Shown in pieces: positions 1 to 5,457 of a stretch of 5,760 nucleotides of DNA (position 1 is its first letter; each line of letters starts with the position of its first letter). The position numbers and the translations under genes are program-made. This stretch comes from an uncultured Erysipelotrichaceae bacterium (GTDB taxonomy: Bacteria > Bacillota_I > Bacilli_A > Erysipelotrichales > Erysipelotrichaceae). The notes beneath the pieces were generated by a model that worked only from the letters and a program-made list of their open reading frames with translations, did no database searches and was not told where the DNA came from. The stretch is from the NCBI GenBank assembly GCA_947175465.1, contig CAMWMY010000092.1, positions 1-5,760 of the forward strand, read 5' to 3'.

Positions 1-160
1 GAATATACACAGAACACTCTCCTATTTTTTTATAAGTATTTATTCTATGTAATTTCTTTTTACATTCCCCACATAATAACGTATCTTGACAAATCCAATC
101 AAAAAAAGATAATTCTTTCTGTATATTTTGAAAACAAAAAAGACAATGAAGCTGACGCAT
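1..160 (-). CDS. comFC: ComFC competence protein, N-terminal part (gene runs off left edge)
   Basis: Reading the minus strand from the ATG at 160-158 gives 53 codons without a stop, up to the window edge. The peptide starts MRQLHCLFC and carries a four-cysteine zinc-ribbon pattern, C6-x2-C9 and C30-x2-C33 (the latter as CGEC). This is the N-terminal signature of the ComFC/GntX family, whose C-terminal part, outside this window, is a phosphoribosyltransferase-like fold. In transformable Firmicutes ComFC is a cytoplasmic partner of ComFA in handling incoming single-stranded DNA. The ATG lies 4 nt after the comFA stop, with the Shine-Dalgarno-like AAAGGA located inside the last comFA codons, so the two are almost certainly co-transcribed and translationally coupled. 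An ATG at 164-162 is out of frame and soon stops. Family assignment rests on the cysteine pattern plus position behind comFA; the rest of the protein cannot be checked here. Confidence 0.85.
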   Translation of the reverse strand, partial: MRQLHCLFCFQNIQKELSFFDWICQDTLLCGECKKKLHRINTYKKIGECSVYI

Positions 161-164
161 ACAT

Positions 165-1316
165 TTATTTCCTTTCCATATTCATTTTTTGAAGAGCTGC
201 CACACACTTTTTAATATCCTTTGTTTTTTTCTTACACAAGAAAAGAGCTTCTCCTGTAGGCTCTTGTATATTTCTTCCTACTCTTCCTACAATTTGAATA
301 AGACTAGCCTCATGAAAAATAGCATGATCAGCAAAAAGAATAATAATATGAATACCTTTAATTGTAATTCCTCTTTCCAAAACCGTTGTACATATTAAAA
401 AATCATATTTCTGTTGATGAAATTGTTCAATATACTCTTCTTTTTGATTCGTCTGAGATGTAAAAATTGCACATCGAAACCATAGTCGCAAATAAGGAAA
501 TATTTTATGAGCAATAGCAATCGTAGGTACAAATAAAAGAACTTGTTGTTTCTTTTTCTTATGCGCCCATAAAAATTGCCATAGCCACACATATTGCATA
601 AAAAGAAAGCCACATTTGATCACTGGTAATACTAAAGGATGTCCATGTGGTCGTTGAAATAGCGTAACCATTTGCAATTTACCTTCTGCTACATCCAAAA
701 ACATCTCTTCTTCTGGTGTTGCTGTTAAATATAGCATTTGCCCAACACAAGCTTGTTTCGCTATCTCCTTCAACAAAGCATTGCCACGATAAGGAAAAGC
801 ATCTACTTCATCCATAATTAGAAGATCAAATGTTTGGTAATAACGATACAATTGATGCATTGTACAAACAATAAGATCCCCATCAATAGTATTCGTATAG
901 CCTTCACATACAGCGACGACTTGTAACATAGGAAAGGCTTTTTGTAGACGCTCTTTAATTTCTAATACTACTTGCCTTCGCGCAATCGCAAAGCCTACTT
1001 TATACCCTTGATGAATATACCTTTTGATACTCTCCATCACAAGTTCTGTCTTTCCTGCCCCACAAGCTGCATAAACCAAAACATTTTGTTTCTTTTGCAA
1101 ATAACAAGCAATCTTCTCACTCACTTCTTTTTGTAACTTCGTAAGTGGATATACTAATGTATAATCACAAAAAACTTGTCGTTTCCTATATTCCTTTTGC
1201 TCAGGTAACTCTCCTACATTCAACCGTCCAAAAGATATACACTTTCGACAATACCATTGATGCTGATCAAAATAAAAATACTTTTCATCTTGATTTCCAC
1301 ATCGCTTACACCTCAT
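165..1316 (-). CDS. comFA: ComFA, zinc-finger DEAD-box-type ATPase/helicase of DNA uptake
   Basis: 383 aa superfamily 2 helicase. The N-terminus has a zinc finger C3-x2-C6 and C23-x2-C26 followed by the ComFA-typical FGR. Then come a Q-like motif (LTKLQ, 58-62), Walker A (ACGAGKT, about 84-90), a DExD box (DEVD, 169-172), motif III (TATP, 198-201), a TTVLERG motif V (about 310-316) and motif VI (QIVGRVGR, 341-348). In known systems ComFA is an ssDNA-stimulated ATPase at the cytoplasmic side of the ComEC channel, complexed with ComFC, and thought to pull transforming DNA inward. All catalytic motifs are intact, so the protein looks active. It is shorter than the roughly 430-460 aa of Bacillus or Streptococcus ComFA; the missing part is mainly upstream of the finger. 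The start is supported by AGGGGG at 1330-1325, 8 nt before the ATG. comFC follows 4 nt downstream; no comFB lies between them. Confidence 0.93.
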   Translation of the reverse strand: MRCKRCGNQDEKYFYFDQHQWYCRKCISFGRLNVGELPEQKEYRKRQVFCDYTLVYPLTKLQKEVSEKIACYLQKKQNVLVYAACGAGKTELVMESIKRYIHQGYKVGFAIARRQVVLEIKERLQKAFPMLQVVAVCEGYTNTIDGDLIVCTMHQLYRYYQTFDLLIMDEVDAFPYRGNALLKEIAKQACVGQMLYLTATPEEEMFLDVAEGKLQMVTLFQRPHGHPLVLPVIKCGFLFMQYVWLWQFLWAHKKKKQQVLLFVPTIAIAHKIFPYLRLWFRCAIFTSQTNQKEEYIEQFHQQKYDFLICTTVLERGITIKGIHIIILFADHAIFHEASLIQIVGRVGRNIQEPTGEALFLCKKKTKDIKKCVAALQKMNMERK

Positions 1317-1380
1317 AAAAAAAGCCCCCTACTTTATATACGTCCAAAATAATTAAATTCCTATCGATAAAAAGAAAAAA
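1317..1380 (-). promoter_or_regulatory. comFA leader with RBS and weak promoter candidates
   Basis: This stretch lies between the degV terminator and comFA and must hold any separate comFA promoter. The ribosome binding site is AGGGGG (1330-1325), separated from the ATG by C plus seven T residues. The only -10-like hexamer at a workable distance is TTTAAT (1357-1352), preceded about 17 nt upstream by a pure T run instead of a recognisable -35. TATATA/TATAAA words at 1340-1333 sit too close to the start codon and have no -35. I see no AAAA-N5-TTTT ComK-type pair. The absence of a good sigma-A promoter would fit an alternative competence sigma factor or activator, but that is inference. Confidence 0.3.
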
Positions 1381-1412
1381 ATGCAATCTTCTCTAATGAG
1401 ATCCAATTGCAT
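1370..1412 (-). terminator. Intrinsic terminator of the degV operon
   Basis: On the minus strand ATGCAAT (1412-1406) pairs with ATTGCAT (1387-1381), with an inner TCTC-ATTA-GAGA hairpin, and is followed by TTTTTTCTTTTTA (1380-1368). This is a two-part hairpin with a long U-tract, 22 nt after the second degV stop. It should end the degV transcript before comFA. The other strand also has a T-rich run after the stem, but no plus-strand gene ends here. Confidence 0.75.
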
Positions 1413-1433
1413 TTCTTTTCTTATTCATCCTTC

Positions 1434-2291
1434 TTAATTTCCATCATATTTTTTAAAATATTGTACGGCTTGACACCCAATTCCTGTATGTACTCCAACA
1501 ACACTTACAAGTTTAATCATCTGAAGCTCTGTATGTGGAAATGCTTCTTTAATTTTTTCCATATATACGTTCGCTTCTTCAACATCATCTGCATGTGCGA
1601 CAGTAATACTATAAGTTTCATCAACGCCTTCTTTTTTCATAATCGCAATGACTTCATCCATTGCTTTATGCATCGTTCTTACTTTACTTACGACATCAAT
1701 TTTTCCACTTGTTTCTTGATTAATACGCAAAATAGGTTTAATCTTCAACAAGCCTCCAAGTGTTGCAGCTAATGGTGTCAAACGACCTCCACGTTTTAAA
1801 TGATGTAAATCATTTGGTAGTAATATTGTATTGGTTGTTTGAATAATCTTTTCTAATTTTTCTTTTACAACATCAATAGCCATTCCTTGTTCACACAATG
1901 TCTTTGCCAATGTAATTAAATACTCTTGTACAACCGCTGTCACATGACAATCAACATATTCAAAAGGGATATCTAATTGCTTGGCACATACTTGCATCGC
2001 ATTTGTTGTACCTGATAACCCCGTACAAATAGGAACTGCAAAAATCATTTCATAACCTGCATTCTTAATCTTCTGCATTGTACTTTCAATATTCCCAAGA
2101 GAAGGTAAAGAAGTAGATAATAATTTCCCTTCTCTCATATATGCATATACTTCATCAATATTCATATCTTCTAAATCTTGTGCATTAATCGTATCATAAC
2201 TGATTTGTAAAGGAACACTAAATATTCCTTTTTTCTCTAATTCTTGAATATTTTTTCCTGTACCACTGTCTGTAAGAAATGCAATTTTCAT
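1434..2291 (-). CDS. DegV family fatty-acid-binding protein (FakB-like), second copy
   Basis: 285 aa DegV (EDD-fold) protein. Family landmarks: LTDSG at 6-10, STSLPS around T60-S61, PICTGLSGT with S93, HLKRGGR at 164-170, then a long conserved LTPLAA/GGLLKIKP block, and VHTGIGC with H268 near the end. In the family, the Thr/Ser of the TS motif, the Ser of GLS, the Arg of RGGR and the C-terminal His hold the carboxylate of a bound fatty acid. FakB proteins present that fatty acid to the kinase FakA, which makes acyl-phosphate for phospholipid synthesis or protein acylation. The cytoplasmic location fits: there is no signal peptide or membrane segment. The last motif is HTGIGC where many relatives have HTGPG. 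It has a perfect RBS, AAGGAGGA (2305-2298), and lies 32 nt after the paralogue upstream, so the pair forms an operon. No fakA is in view; fatty acid specificity cannot be read from sequence. Confidence 0.9.
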   Translation of the reverse strand: MKIAFLTDSGTGKNIQELEKKGIFSVPLQISYDTINAQDLEDMNIDEVYAYMREGKLLSTSLPSLGNIESTMQKIKNAGYEMIFAVPICTGLSGTTNAMQVCAKQLDIPFEYVDCHVTAVVQEYLITLAKTLCEQGMAIDVVKEKLEKIIQTTNTILLPNDLHHLKRGGRLTPLAATLGGLLKIKPILRINQETSGKIDVVSKVRTMHKAMDEVIAIMKKEGVDETYSITVAHADDVEEANVYMEKIKEAFPHTELQMIKLVSVVGVHTGIGCQAVQYFKKYDGN

Positions 2292-2297
2292 TATGAT

Positions 2298-2305
2298 TCC
2301 TCCTT
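2298..2305 (-). promoter_or_regulatory. Strong Shine-Dalgarno of second degV gene
   Basis: AAGGAGGA lies 6 nt before the ATG at 2291 within the 32-nt gap between the two degV genes. It is a near-perfect match to the 16S rRNA tail, so the distal copy is translated independently of the first, probably at high rate. There is no room or signal for a separate promoter in the gap. Confidence 0.75.
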
Positions 2306-2323
2306 TACATTACTCCCAACGGA

Positions 2324-3181
2324 TTATAATCCTCGTACCTTTTTAATATATTGTATACCTAAGCATCCAATCCCTGTATGACAAGAAATCACTGCGCTAA
2401 TTAAGCCAAAATAAAGAGGGGATGTTGGAAAACTTTCCTGCATTTTTTGGCGTAATTGTTCTCCTTCCTCTTTCGCATCCGCATGCAATACTGTTAATTC
2501 ATAAGCATCATCCAAAGAAGCTTTCGCAAACTCTTCTACTGCTTGTTGTTGCGCTTTTGACATCGTTCTTACTTTCGCAAACACATCAATTTTTCCATTA
2601 CTTATTTGATTTAATTGTAAAACAGGTTTAATCTTTAAAAGCCCTCCTAAAGCAGCAGCTAAAGGTGTTAGCCTTCCTCCTCTTTTTAAATGTTGTAAAT
2701 CATCTGGAATAATTAATGTATTACTTTGTTGAATACTTTCTTTCAAACGCTCTAAAATCTCTTGTGTTGTGAATCCTTTATCCACTAACTGTTTTGCACT
2801 TGTTGCTATATATTTTTGAATATTACAAGTTGTATATGTTTCTACTATATGCACTGGCATTTCCATTTGTTTAGCAACCGTTGCTAAAACCTCAGAAGTA
2901 GAAGACAAGCCTGAAGTAATTGGTACCGCAATTACCTCATCATACCCTTGTGCTTTTATTTCTTTTAAAAGTTCTTCAATACTTCCCATCGTAGGCATCG
3001 AAGTAGTCGGCATAACACCTTCATGTAAAAAGTCATAAACTTCTTGTGTTGTTATATTTAGACCATCAAGATATTCATTTCCATTACAAATGACTTGAAG
3101 AGATAAATAAAAAATCCCCAACGCATCTGTATCTTTTTTTGTTAAACCAGAACCACTATCTGTTAAAACAGCAATTTTCAT
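2324..3181 (-). CDS. DegV family fatty-acid-binding protein (FakB-like), first copy
   Basis: 285 aa DegV-family protein, promoter-proximal gene of the pair. It has the same landmarks at the same residue numbers as its downstream neighbour: LTDSG (6-10), TTSMPT (T60-S61), PITSGLSST (S93), HLKRGGR (164-170), the LTPLAA/GGLLKIKP block, and CHTGIGC (H268). Soluble, no signal peptide. The expected role is to bind a free fatty acid for a FakA-type kinase; the B. subtilis relative next to comFA is called DegV (YviA). It differs from its paralogue in residues around the ligand motifs (TSGLSST against CTGLSGT; an extra Cys at 267), which would fit a different acyl-chain preference, but that is inference. 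The start is supported by AAAGGAG (3198-3192), 10 nt before the ATG. The protein block is nearly identical between copies while third codon positions differ widely, so the duplication is not recent. Confidence 0.9.
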   Translation of the reverse strand: MKIAVLTDSGSGLTKKDTDALGIFYLSLQVICNGNEYLDGLNITTQEVYDFLHEGVMPTTSMPTMGSIEELLKEIKAQGYDEVIAVPITSGLSSTSEVLATVAKQMEMPVHIVETYTTCNIQKYIATSAKQLVDKGFTTQEILERLKESIQQSNTLIIPDDLQHLKRGGRLTPLAAALGGLLKIKPVLQLNQISNGKIDVFAKVRTMSKAQQQAVEEFAKASLDDAYELTVLHADAKEEGEQLRQKMQESFPTSPLYFGLISAVISCHTGIGCLGIQYIKKVRGL

Positions 3182-3334
3182 AGTTCATTCACTCCTTTAC
3201 TCTCCATAAGGAGATACTTTTTGATCTATCCTTATGTATCGTTTTTTCATATGCGAATAGAAAATAGGCTTTTATTTTTCATGTTATACAGCATAATTGC
3301 ATTATCATTTTATTCATTCTATCGCATATTTAGT

Positions 3335-3340
3335 ATTATA
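3335..3340 (-). promoter_or_regulatory. Candidate -10 element for the degV operon
   Basis: A perfect TATAAT occurs on the minus strand. Upstream options for a -35 are weak: GTGAAT with an 18-nt spacer (3 of 6 matches) or TTGTGA with a 20-nt spacer (4 of 6). Initiation here would give a leader of about 145 nt before the degV start. AT-rich DNA gives such hexamers by chance, so this is tentative. Confidence 0.3.
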
Positions 3341-3442
3341 GTATCATCTTTTCTCTACATTCACAACGATTTTATTTTTCTGTATCCCCATTATCTAAAA
3401 GCATACCATCCTTTTAATCTCTTCTAATTAAAACGAATTGGT

Positions 3443-3477
3443 TTCACCTTGGAGAGATTTCTTATTTATATTATAAT
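3443..3477 (+). promoter_or_regulatory. Candidate promoter of yvyE-like gene
   Basis: Two overlapping choices exist: TTCACC (3443-3448), 18 nt, TATATT (3467-3472); or TTGGAG (3449-3454), 17 nt, TATAAT (3472-3477). The second has a perfect -10 but would start transcription about at the Shine-Dalgarno AGGTGA (3483-3488), giving a very short leader. The RBS itself lies 7 nt before the ATG at 3496 and is good. Confidence 0.35.
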
Positions 3478-3495
3478 AAAGTAGGTGATATAAAA

Positions 3496-4116
3496 ATGTA
3501 TCGACTTCAAAAAGACATCGAAGCAAGTATTGAAATTAAAAAAAGCAAATTTATTTGCTATTTACATAAATGCACTTGTGAACAAGAAGCAAAAGATTTT
3601 GTCCAAACCATTCGTAAATTGCATCCAAATGCGAGACATCATTGTTATGCTTTTCTTATTGGTGAACATAATGAAATCCAAAGAAGCTGTGATGATGGAG
3701 AACCTAGTGGTAGTGCTGGTGTTCCTATGCTAGAGTGTTTAAAAAAGAATGATATGCAAGATAGCGTTGCTGTTACAGTACGCTATTTTGGTGGTATTCT
3801 TTTAGGAACAGGTGGTTTGATTCGTGCTTATACCCAAAGTGTACAAGCAGCTCTGCAACAAGCTACACTTACGAAAAAAGTAATGATGAAGCGCTATTCC
3901 CTTTCTTTTGCTTATCCCTACATAGGTTTATTAGAAGCCTATTTTCAACAACAAAATATTCTGATTCAAGAAAAACAATATGATGAAGAAGTAACTTATA
4001 TTGTATTATCGATCGATCCTTTAGAAAAAAACATTTCTGAGCTTACAAATGGAAAATCTCTACCTGTATTCTTACAAGAAGAAGTGGTAGAGATGCCTAT
4101 CAATAAAGATCAATAA
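3496..4116 (+). CDS. yvyE: YvyE/YigZ (IMPACT, UPF0029) family protein
   Basis: 206 aa, about the length of B. subtilis YvyE and E. coli YigZ. The N-terminal UPF0029/IMPACT domain (roughly 15-120) shows the family marks: KKSKFI (15-20), HHCYAF (48-53), DDGEPSGSAG (66-75) and VRYFGGILLGTGGLIRAY (95-112). The C-terminal part (about 130-190) matches the position of the small DUF1949 ferredoxin-like domain. It is soluble, with no signal peptide. The eukaryotic relative IMPACT binds GCN1 and modulates translational control; the bacterial role is not settled, and ligand or RNA binding has been suggested from structure. The start codon has AGGTGA 7 nt upstream. It is divergent from degV and convergent with the GNAT gene. 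In Bacillus and streptococci this gene also lies beside the comF locus, which strengthens the assignment. Confidence 0.92.
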   Translation: MYRLQKDIEASIEIKKSKFICYLHKCTCEQEAKDFVQTIRKLHPNARHHCYAFLIGEHNEIQRSCDDGEPSGSAGVPMLECLKKNDMQDSVAVTVRYFGGILLGTGGLIRAYTQSVQAALQQATLTKKVMMKRYSLSFAYPYIGLLEAYFQQQNILIQEKQYDEEVTYIVLSIDPLEKNISELTNGKSLPVFLQEEVVEMPINKDQ

Positions 4117-4117
4117 T

Positions 4118-4129
4118 TGTTTATAAACA
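4118..4129. terminator. Weak palindrome between convergent genes
   Basis: TGTTTATAAACA is a perfect 12-bp palindrome in the 21-bp gap between the yvyE-like stop and the GNAT stop. It has no GC core and no continuous T-run on either side (TTCTTATA on plus, ATTATTGATCTTTATT on minus), so it is at best a poor bidirectional terminator, or Rho/read-through is used. It is the only structure in this junction. Confidence 0.25.
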
Positions 4130-4137
4130 TTCTTATA

Positions 4138-4575
4138 CTATAAATTATTCTTTTCCCAATACATGAGCCATTCTTTTTCTTGCGTATTTTCATCTACACT
4201 TTCTGATTGTATATGAAATTGCTCTCTTTCATAAAAAGCAATGGCTCTTTTATTTTTTTGATATACTTGTAAAAAAAGCTTCGTATATTCTTGTTTTACA
4301 TAATCTAATAATTGTTTCCCCACACCTTTTGCCTGAAATCCCTCTTTCACAAAAAGACCCGCAATGTGCTCTTCTACTAACCCAATAAAGCCTATGATTT
4401 GATGAGTTTCCTTATCTTCATATACATAAAGCTTCGCTTGTGCAATTTGTTCTTGTACCATATCATAAGACGATAGCCAATAGGTAGATGGAATAAAAGA
4501 ATGTGCTTTTTTATTTGTATCTAGCCATATCTCCATCACATATACTAAATCTTTTGCTTCATATTTCCTTACCAT
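4138..4575 (-). CDS. GNAT family N-acetyltransferase, YiaC-like
   Basis: 145 aa GNAT-fold acetyltransferase using acetyl-CoA. The acetyl-CoA pyrophosphate loop is Q81-A-K-G84-V-G86-K (Q/R-x-x-G-x-G/A), preceded by the strand IAGLFV (71-76). C-terminal VYQKNKRAIAFYE (104-116) carries the usual Asn and Tyr115, the common general acid. The N-terminal EIWLDTNKKAHSFI and the YQKN...FY segment resemble E. coli YiaC, reported as a protein lysine acetyltransferase, and to a lesser extent YjaB; the length also fits YiaC (about 146 aa). The natural substrate here cannot be told from sequence and could be a small amine, a protein lysine or an N-terminus. The start is firm: AAGGAG ends 6 nt before the ATG. 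It follows the phosphatase gene by 38 nt on the same strand with no terminator between, so they probably share an mRNA. Confidence 0.85.
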   Translation of the reverse strand: MVRKYEAKDLVYVMEIWLDTNKKAHSFIPSTYWLSSYDMVQEQIAQAKLYVYEDKETHQIIGFIGLVEEHIAGLFVKEGFQAKGVGKQLLDYVKQEYTKLFLQVYQKNKRAIAFYEREQFHIQSESVDENTQEKEWLMYWEKNNL

Positions 4576-4613
4576 TTTAAACTCCTTCTATGCCTTAGGA
4601 TATTCACTCTATA

Positions 4614-5390
4614 TTACGCTTTTGTATGCTCTTGAACAATCGCTCTTAATTCTTTTATATTATTAGGATTCCCTGCAATAATCGTAATTGCCTTTTCAAA
4701 GCCCCATACACCATTAGGACACTCAATTAAGCCACCTGCTTCTTGAATTAGCAAACTAGCGGCCGCAAAATCCCAAGGAGATAAACGATATTCAAAAAAG
4801 GCATCGACACGTCCACAAGCTACATAGCATAAATCAAGCACAGCACTTCCACTTCTTCGCAAATCTCTTCCACGTACGAACAATGTTTTTAAAATTTCAA
4901 AAGACGTATCAACCATATGTTTATGATAGGGGGATGTCCCACAAAGAATCAGCGATGACTCCATAGGACGATCTTGAACATGCATTGGCTGCCCATTCAA
5001 AAAAGCCCCTTCCCCTTTTATACTATGAAATAATTCATCTGTGTAAGGGTTATAAACAACCCCCATAATAACTTCTTTTCGATGTAAAAAAGCAATCGAT
5101 ATGGCACTATGACGATAATCATAAGCATAATTGGTAGTCCCATCAATAGGATCAATAATCCATAAATAATCATCATGTACAAGATGTTGTTCTTCCTCTT
5201 CCACAAGAAAATGACTATCTGGTCTAATCTTTTTCAAACTTGCCACAAGAAAATCTTGTATTTTACAATCCATATCGGTAACAAGATTCGCTACATCTCC
5301 TTTTTCTTGAATGACTTGTGCATGAGAATCACGTAATTTCTCTCCTGCCTCTTTAATAATTACTATTGTTTGTTCTAATAATGATTTCAT
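4614..5390 (-). CDS. Inositol monophosphatase family phosphatase (SuhB/YktC-like)
   Basis: Mg2+-dependent phosphatase of the IMPase/FIG superfamily, 258 aa from the chosen start. Visible metal and catalytic motifs, numbered from that start: NLVTDMD (35-41), EE at 64-65, the signature DPIDGT with D80 and D83, and SPWDFAAA with D207 near the C-terminus. All metal ligands are present, so it should be active. Likely substrates are inositol-1-phosphate or related sugar phosphates, or nucleotide phosphates such as pAp; the sequence does not decide. Cytoplasmic, no signal peptide. Two starts are possible. The ATG at 5411 would add MEGRDER but has AAGGA only 3 nt away. The ATG at 5390 has AAGGGAGA 9 nt upstream and matches where family members begin, so I prefer it. 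First gene of a likely operon with the GNAT gene. Confidence 0.88.
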   Translation of the reverse strand: MKSLLEQTIVIIKEAGEKLRDSHAQVIQEKGDVANLVTDMDCKIQDFLVASLKKIRPDSHFLVEEEEQHLVHDDYLWIIDPIDGTTNYAYDYRHSAISIAFLHRKEVIMGVVYNPYTDELFHSIKGEGAFLNGQPMHVQDRPMESSLILCGTSPYHKHMVDTSFEILKTLFVRGRDLRRSGSAVLDLCYVACGRVDAFFEYRLSPWDFAAASLLIQEAGGLIECPNGVWGFEKAITIIAGNPNNIKELRAIVQEHTKA

Positions 5391-5425
5391 CCTCTCATCT
5401 CTCCCTTCCATACATCCTTACAAGG

Positions 5426-5457
5426 AAATAGATAGCAAGAGCCCTCACTATCTATTT
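5426..5457 (-). terminator. Strong hairpin, likely terminator or attenuator ahead of the phosphatase gene
   Basis: AAATAGATAG (minus strand 5457-5448) pairs perfectly with CTATCTATTT (5435-5426), and the stem can extend inward by TGAG/CTTG with two G-T pairs around a GGCT loop, about 14 bp in all. It overlaps the TAA stop of the upstream gene. On the minus strand it is followed only by a short T-rich run (TTTCCTT), so it may terminate incompletely. The reverse orientation has TTTTATT after the stem but ends no known gene. Confidence 0.55.

Larger units (their letters stand above)
3182..3495. other. Divergent intergenic region between degV pair and yvyE
   Basis: This 314-bp stretch separates two divergent transcription units. 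It is very AT-rich with pyrimidines concentrated on the plus strand. It contains the RBS of each flanking gene, a short TCTCC-ATAA-GGAGA inverted repeat (3201-3214) and candidate promoters on both sides. On the minus strand I found only short frames (for example one of 17 codons starting near 3253) without ribosome binding sites. On the plus strand there is a 68-codon hydrophobic frame (3221-3427) starting at TTG, discussed as a finding. The region is longer than needed for two promoters; a long degV leader or a degraded gene are possible explanations. I recognise no riboswitch class. Confidence 0.5.

Noticed and set aside
1337..1344. GACGTATA on the minus strand, 6 of 8 matches to the streptococcal SigX box TACGAATA
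   Set aside because: It sits only 21 nt before the comFA ATG; transcription would start at the RBS, and a 6/8 match is expected by chance in AT-rich DNA.
1407..1772. Plus-strand 121-codon frame antisense to the second degV gene
   Set aside because: It lies mostly opposite a clearly coding frame, has Phe/Cys/Asn-rich low-complexity composition typical of an antisense shadow, and no ribosome binding site consistent with a gene.
1798..1815. Perfect inverted repeat AAATGAT-GTAA-ATCATTT inside the second degV gene
   Set aside because: It falls within codons for the conserved NDLHHLK segment, and the paralogue keeps the amino acids but not the full repeat, so it looks like a coding coincidence.
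3201..3214. TCTCC-ATAA-GGAGA inverted repeat upstream of the first degV gene
   Set aside because: Only 5 bp of stem. It could be a plus-strand terminator fragment or an RBS-like coincidence; no supporting U-tract for the minus strand and no plus gene ending there.
4759..4766. GCGGCCGC (NotI-type 8-bp GC palindrome) in otherwise AT-rich DNA
   Set aside because: It encodes three consecutive Ala codons in the conserved WDFAAA motif of the phosphatase and reads naturally in frame; no sign of a cloning junction or vector sequence around it.
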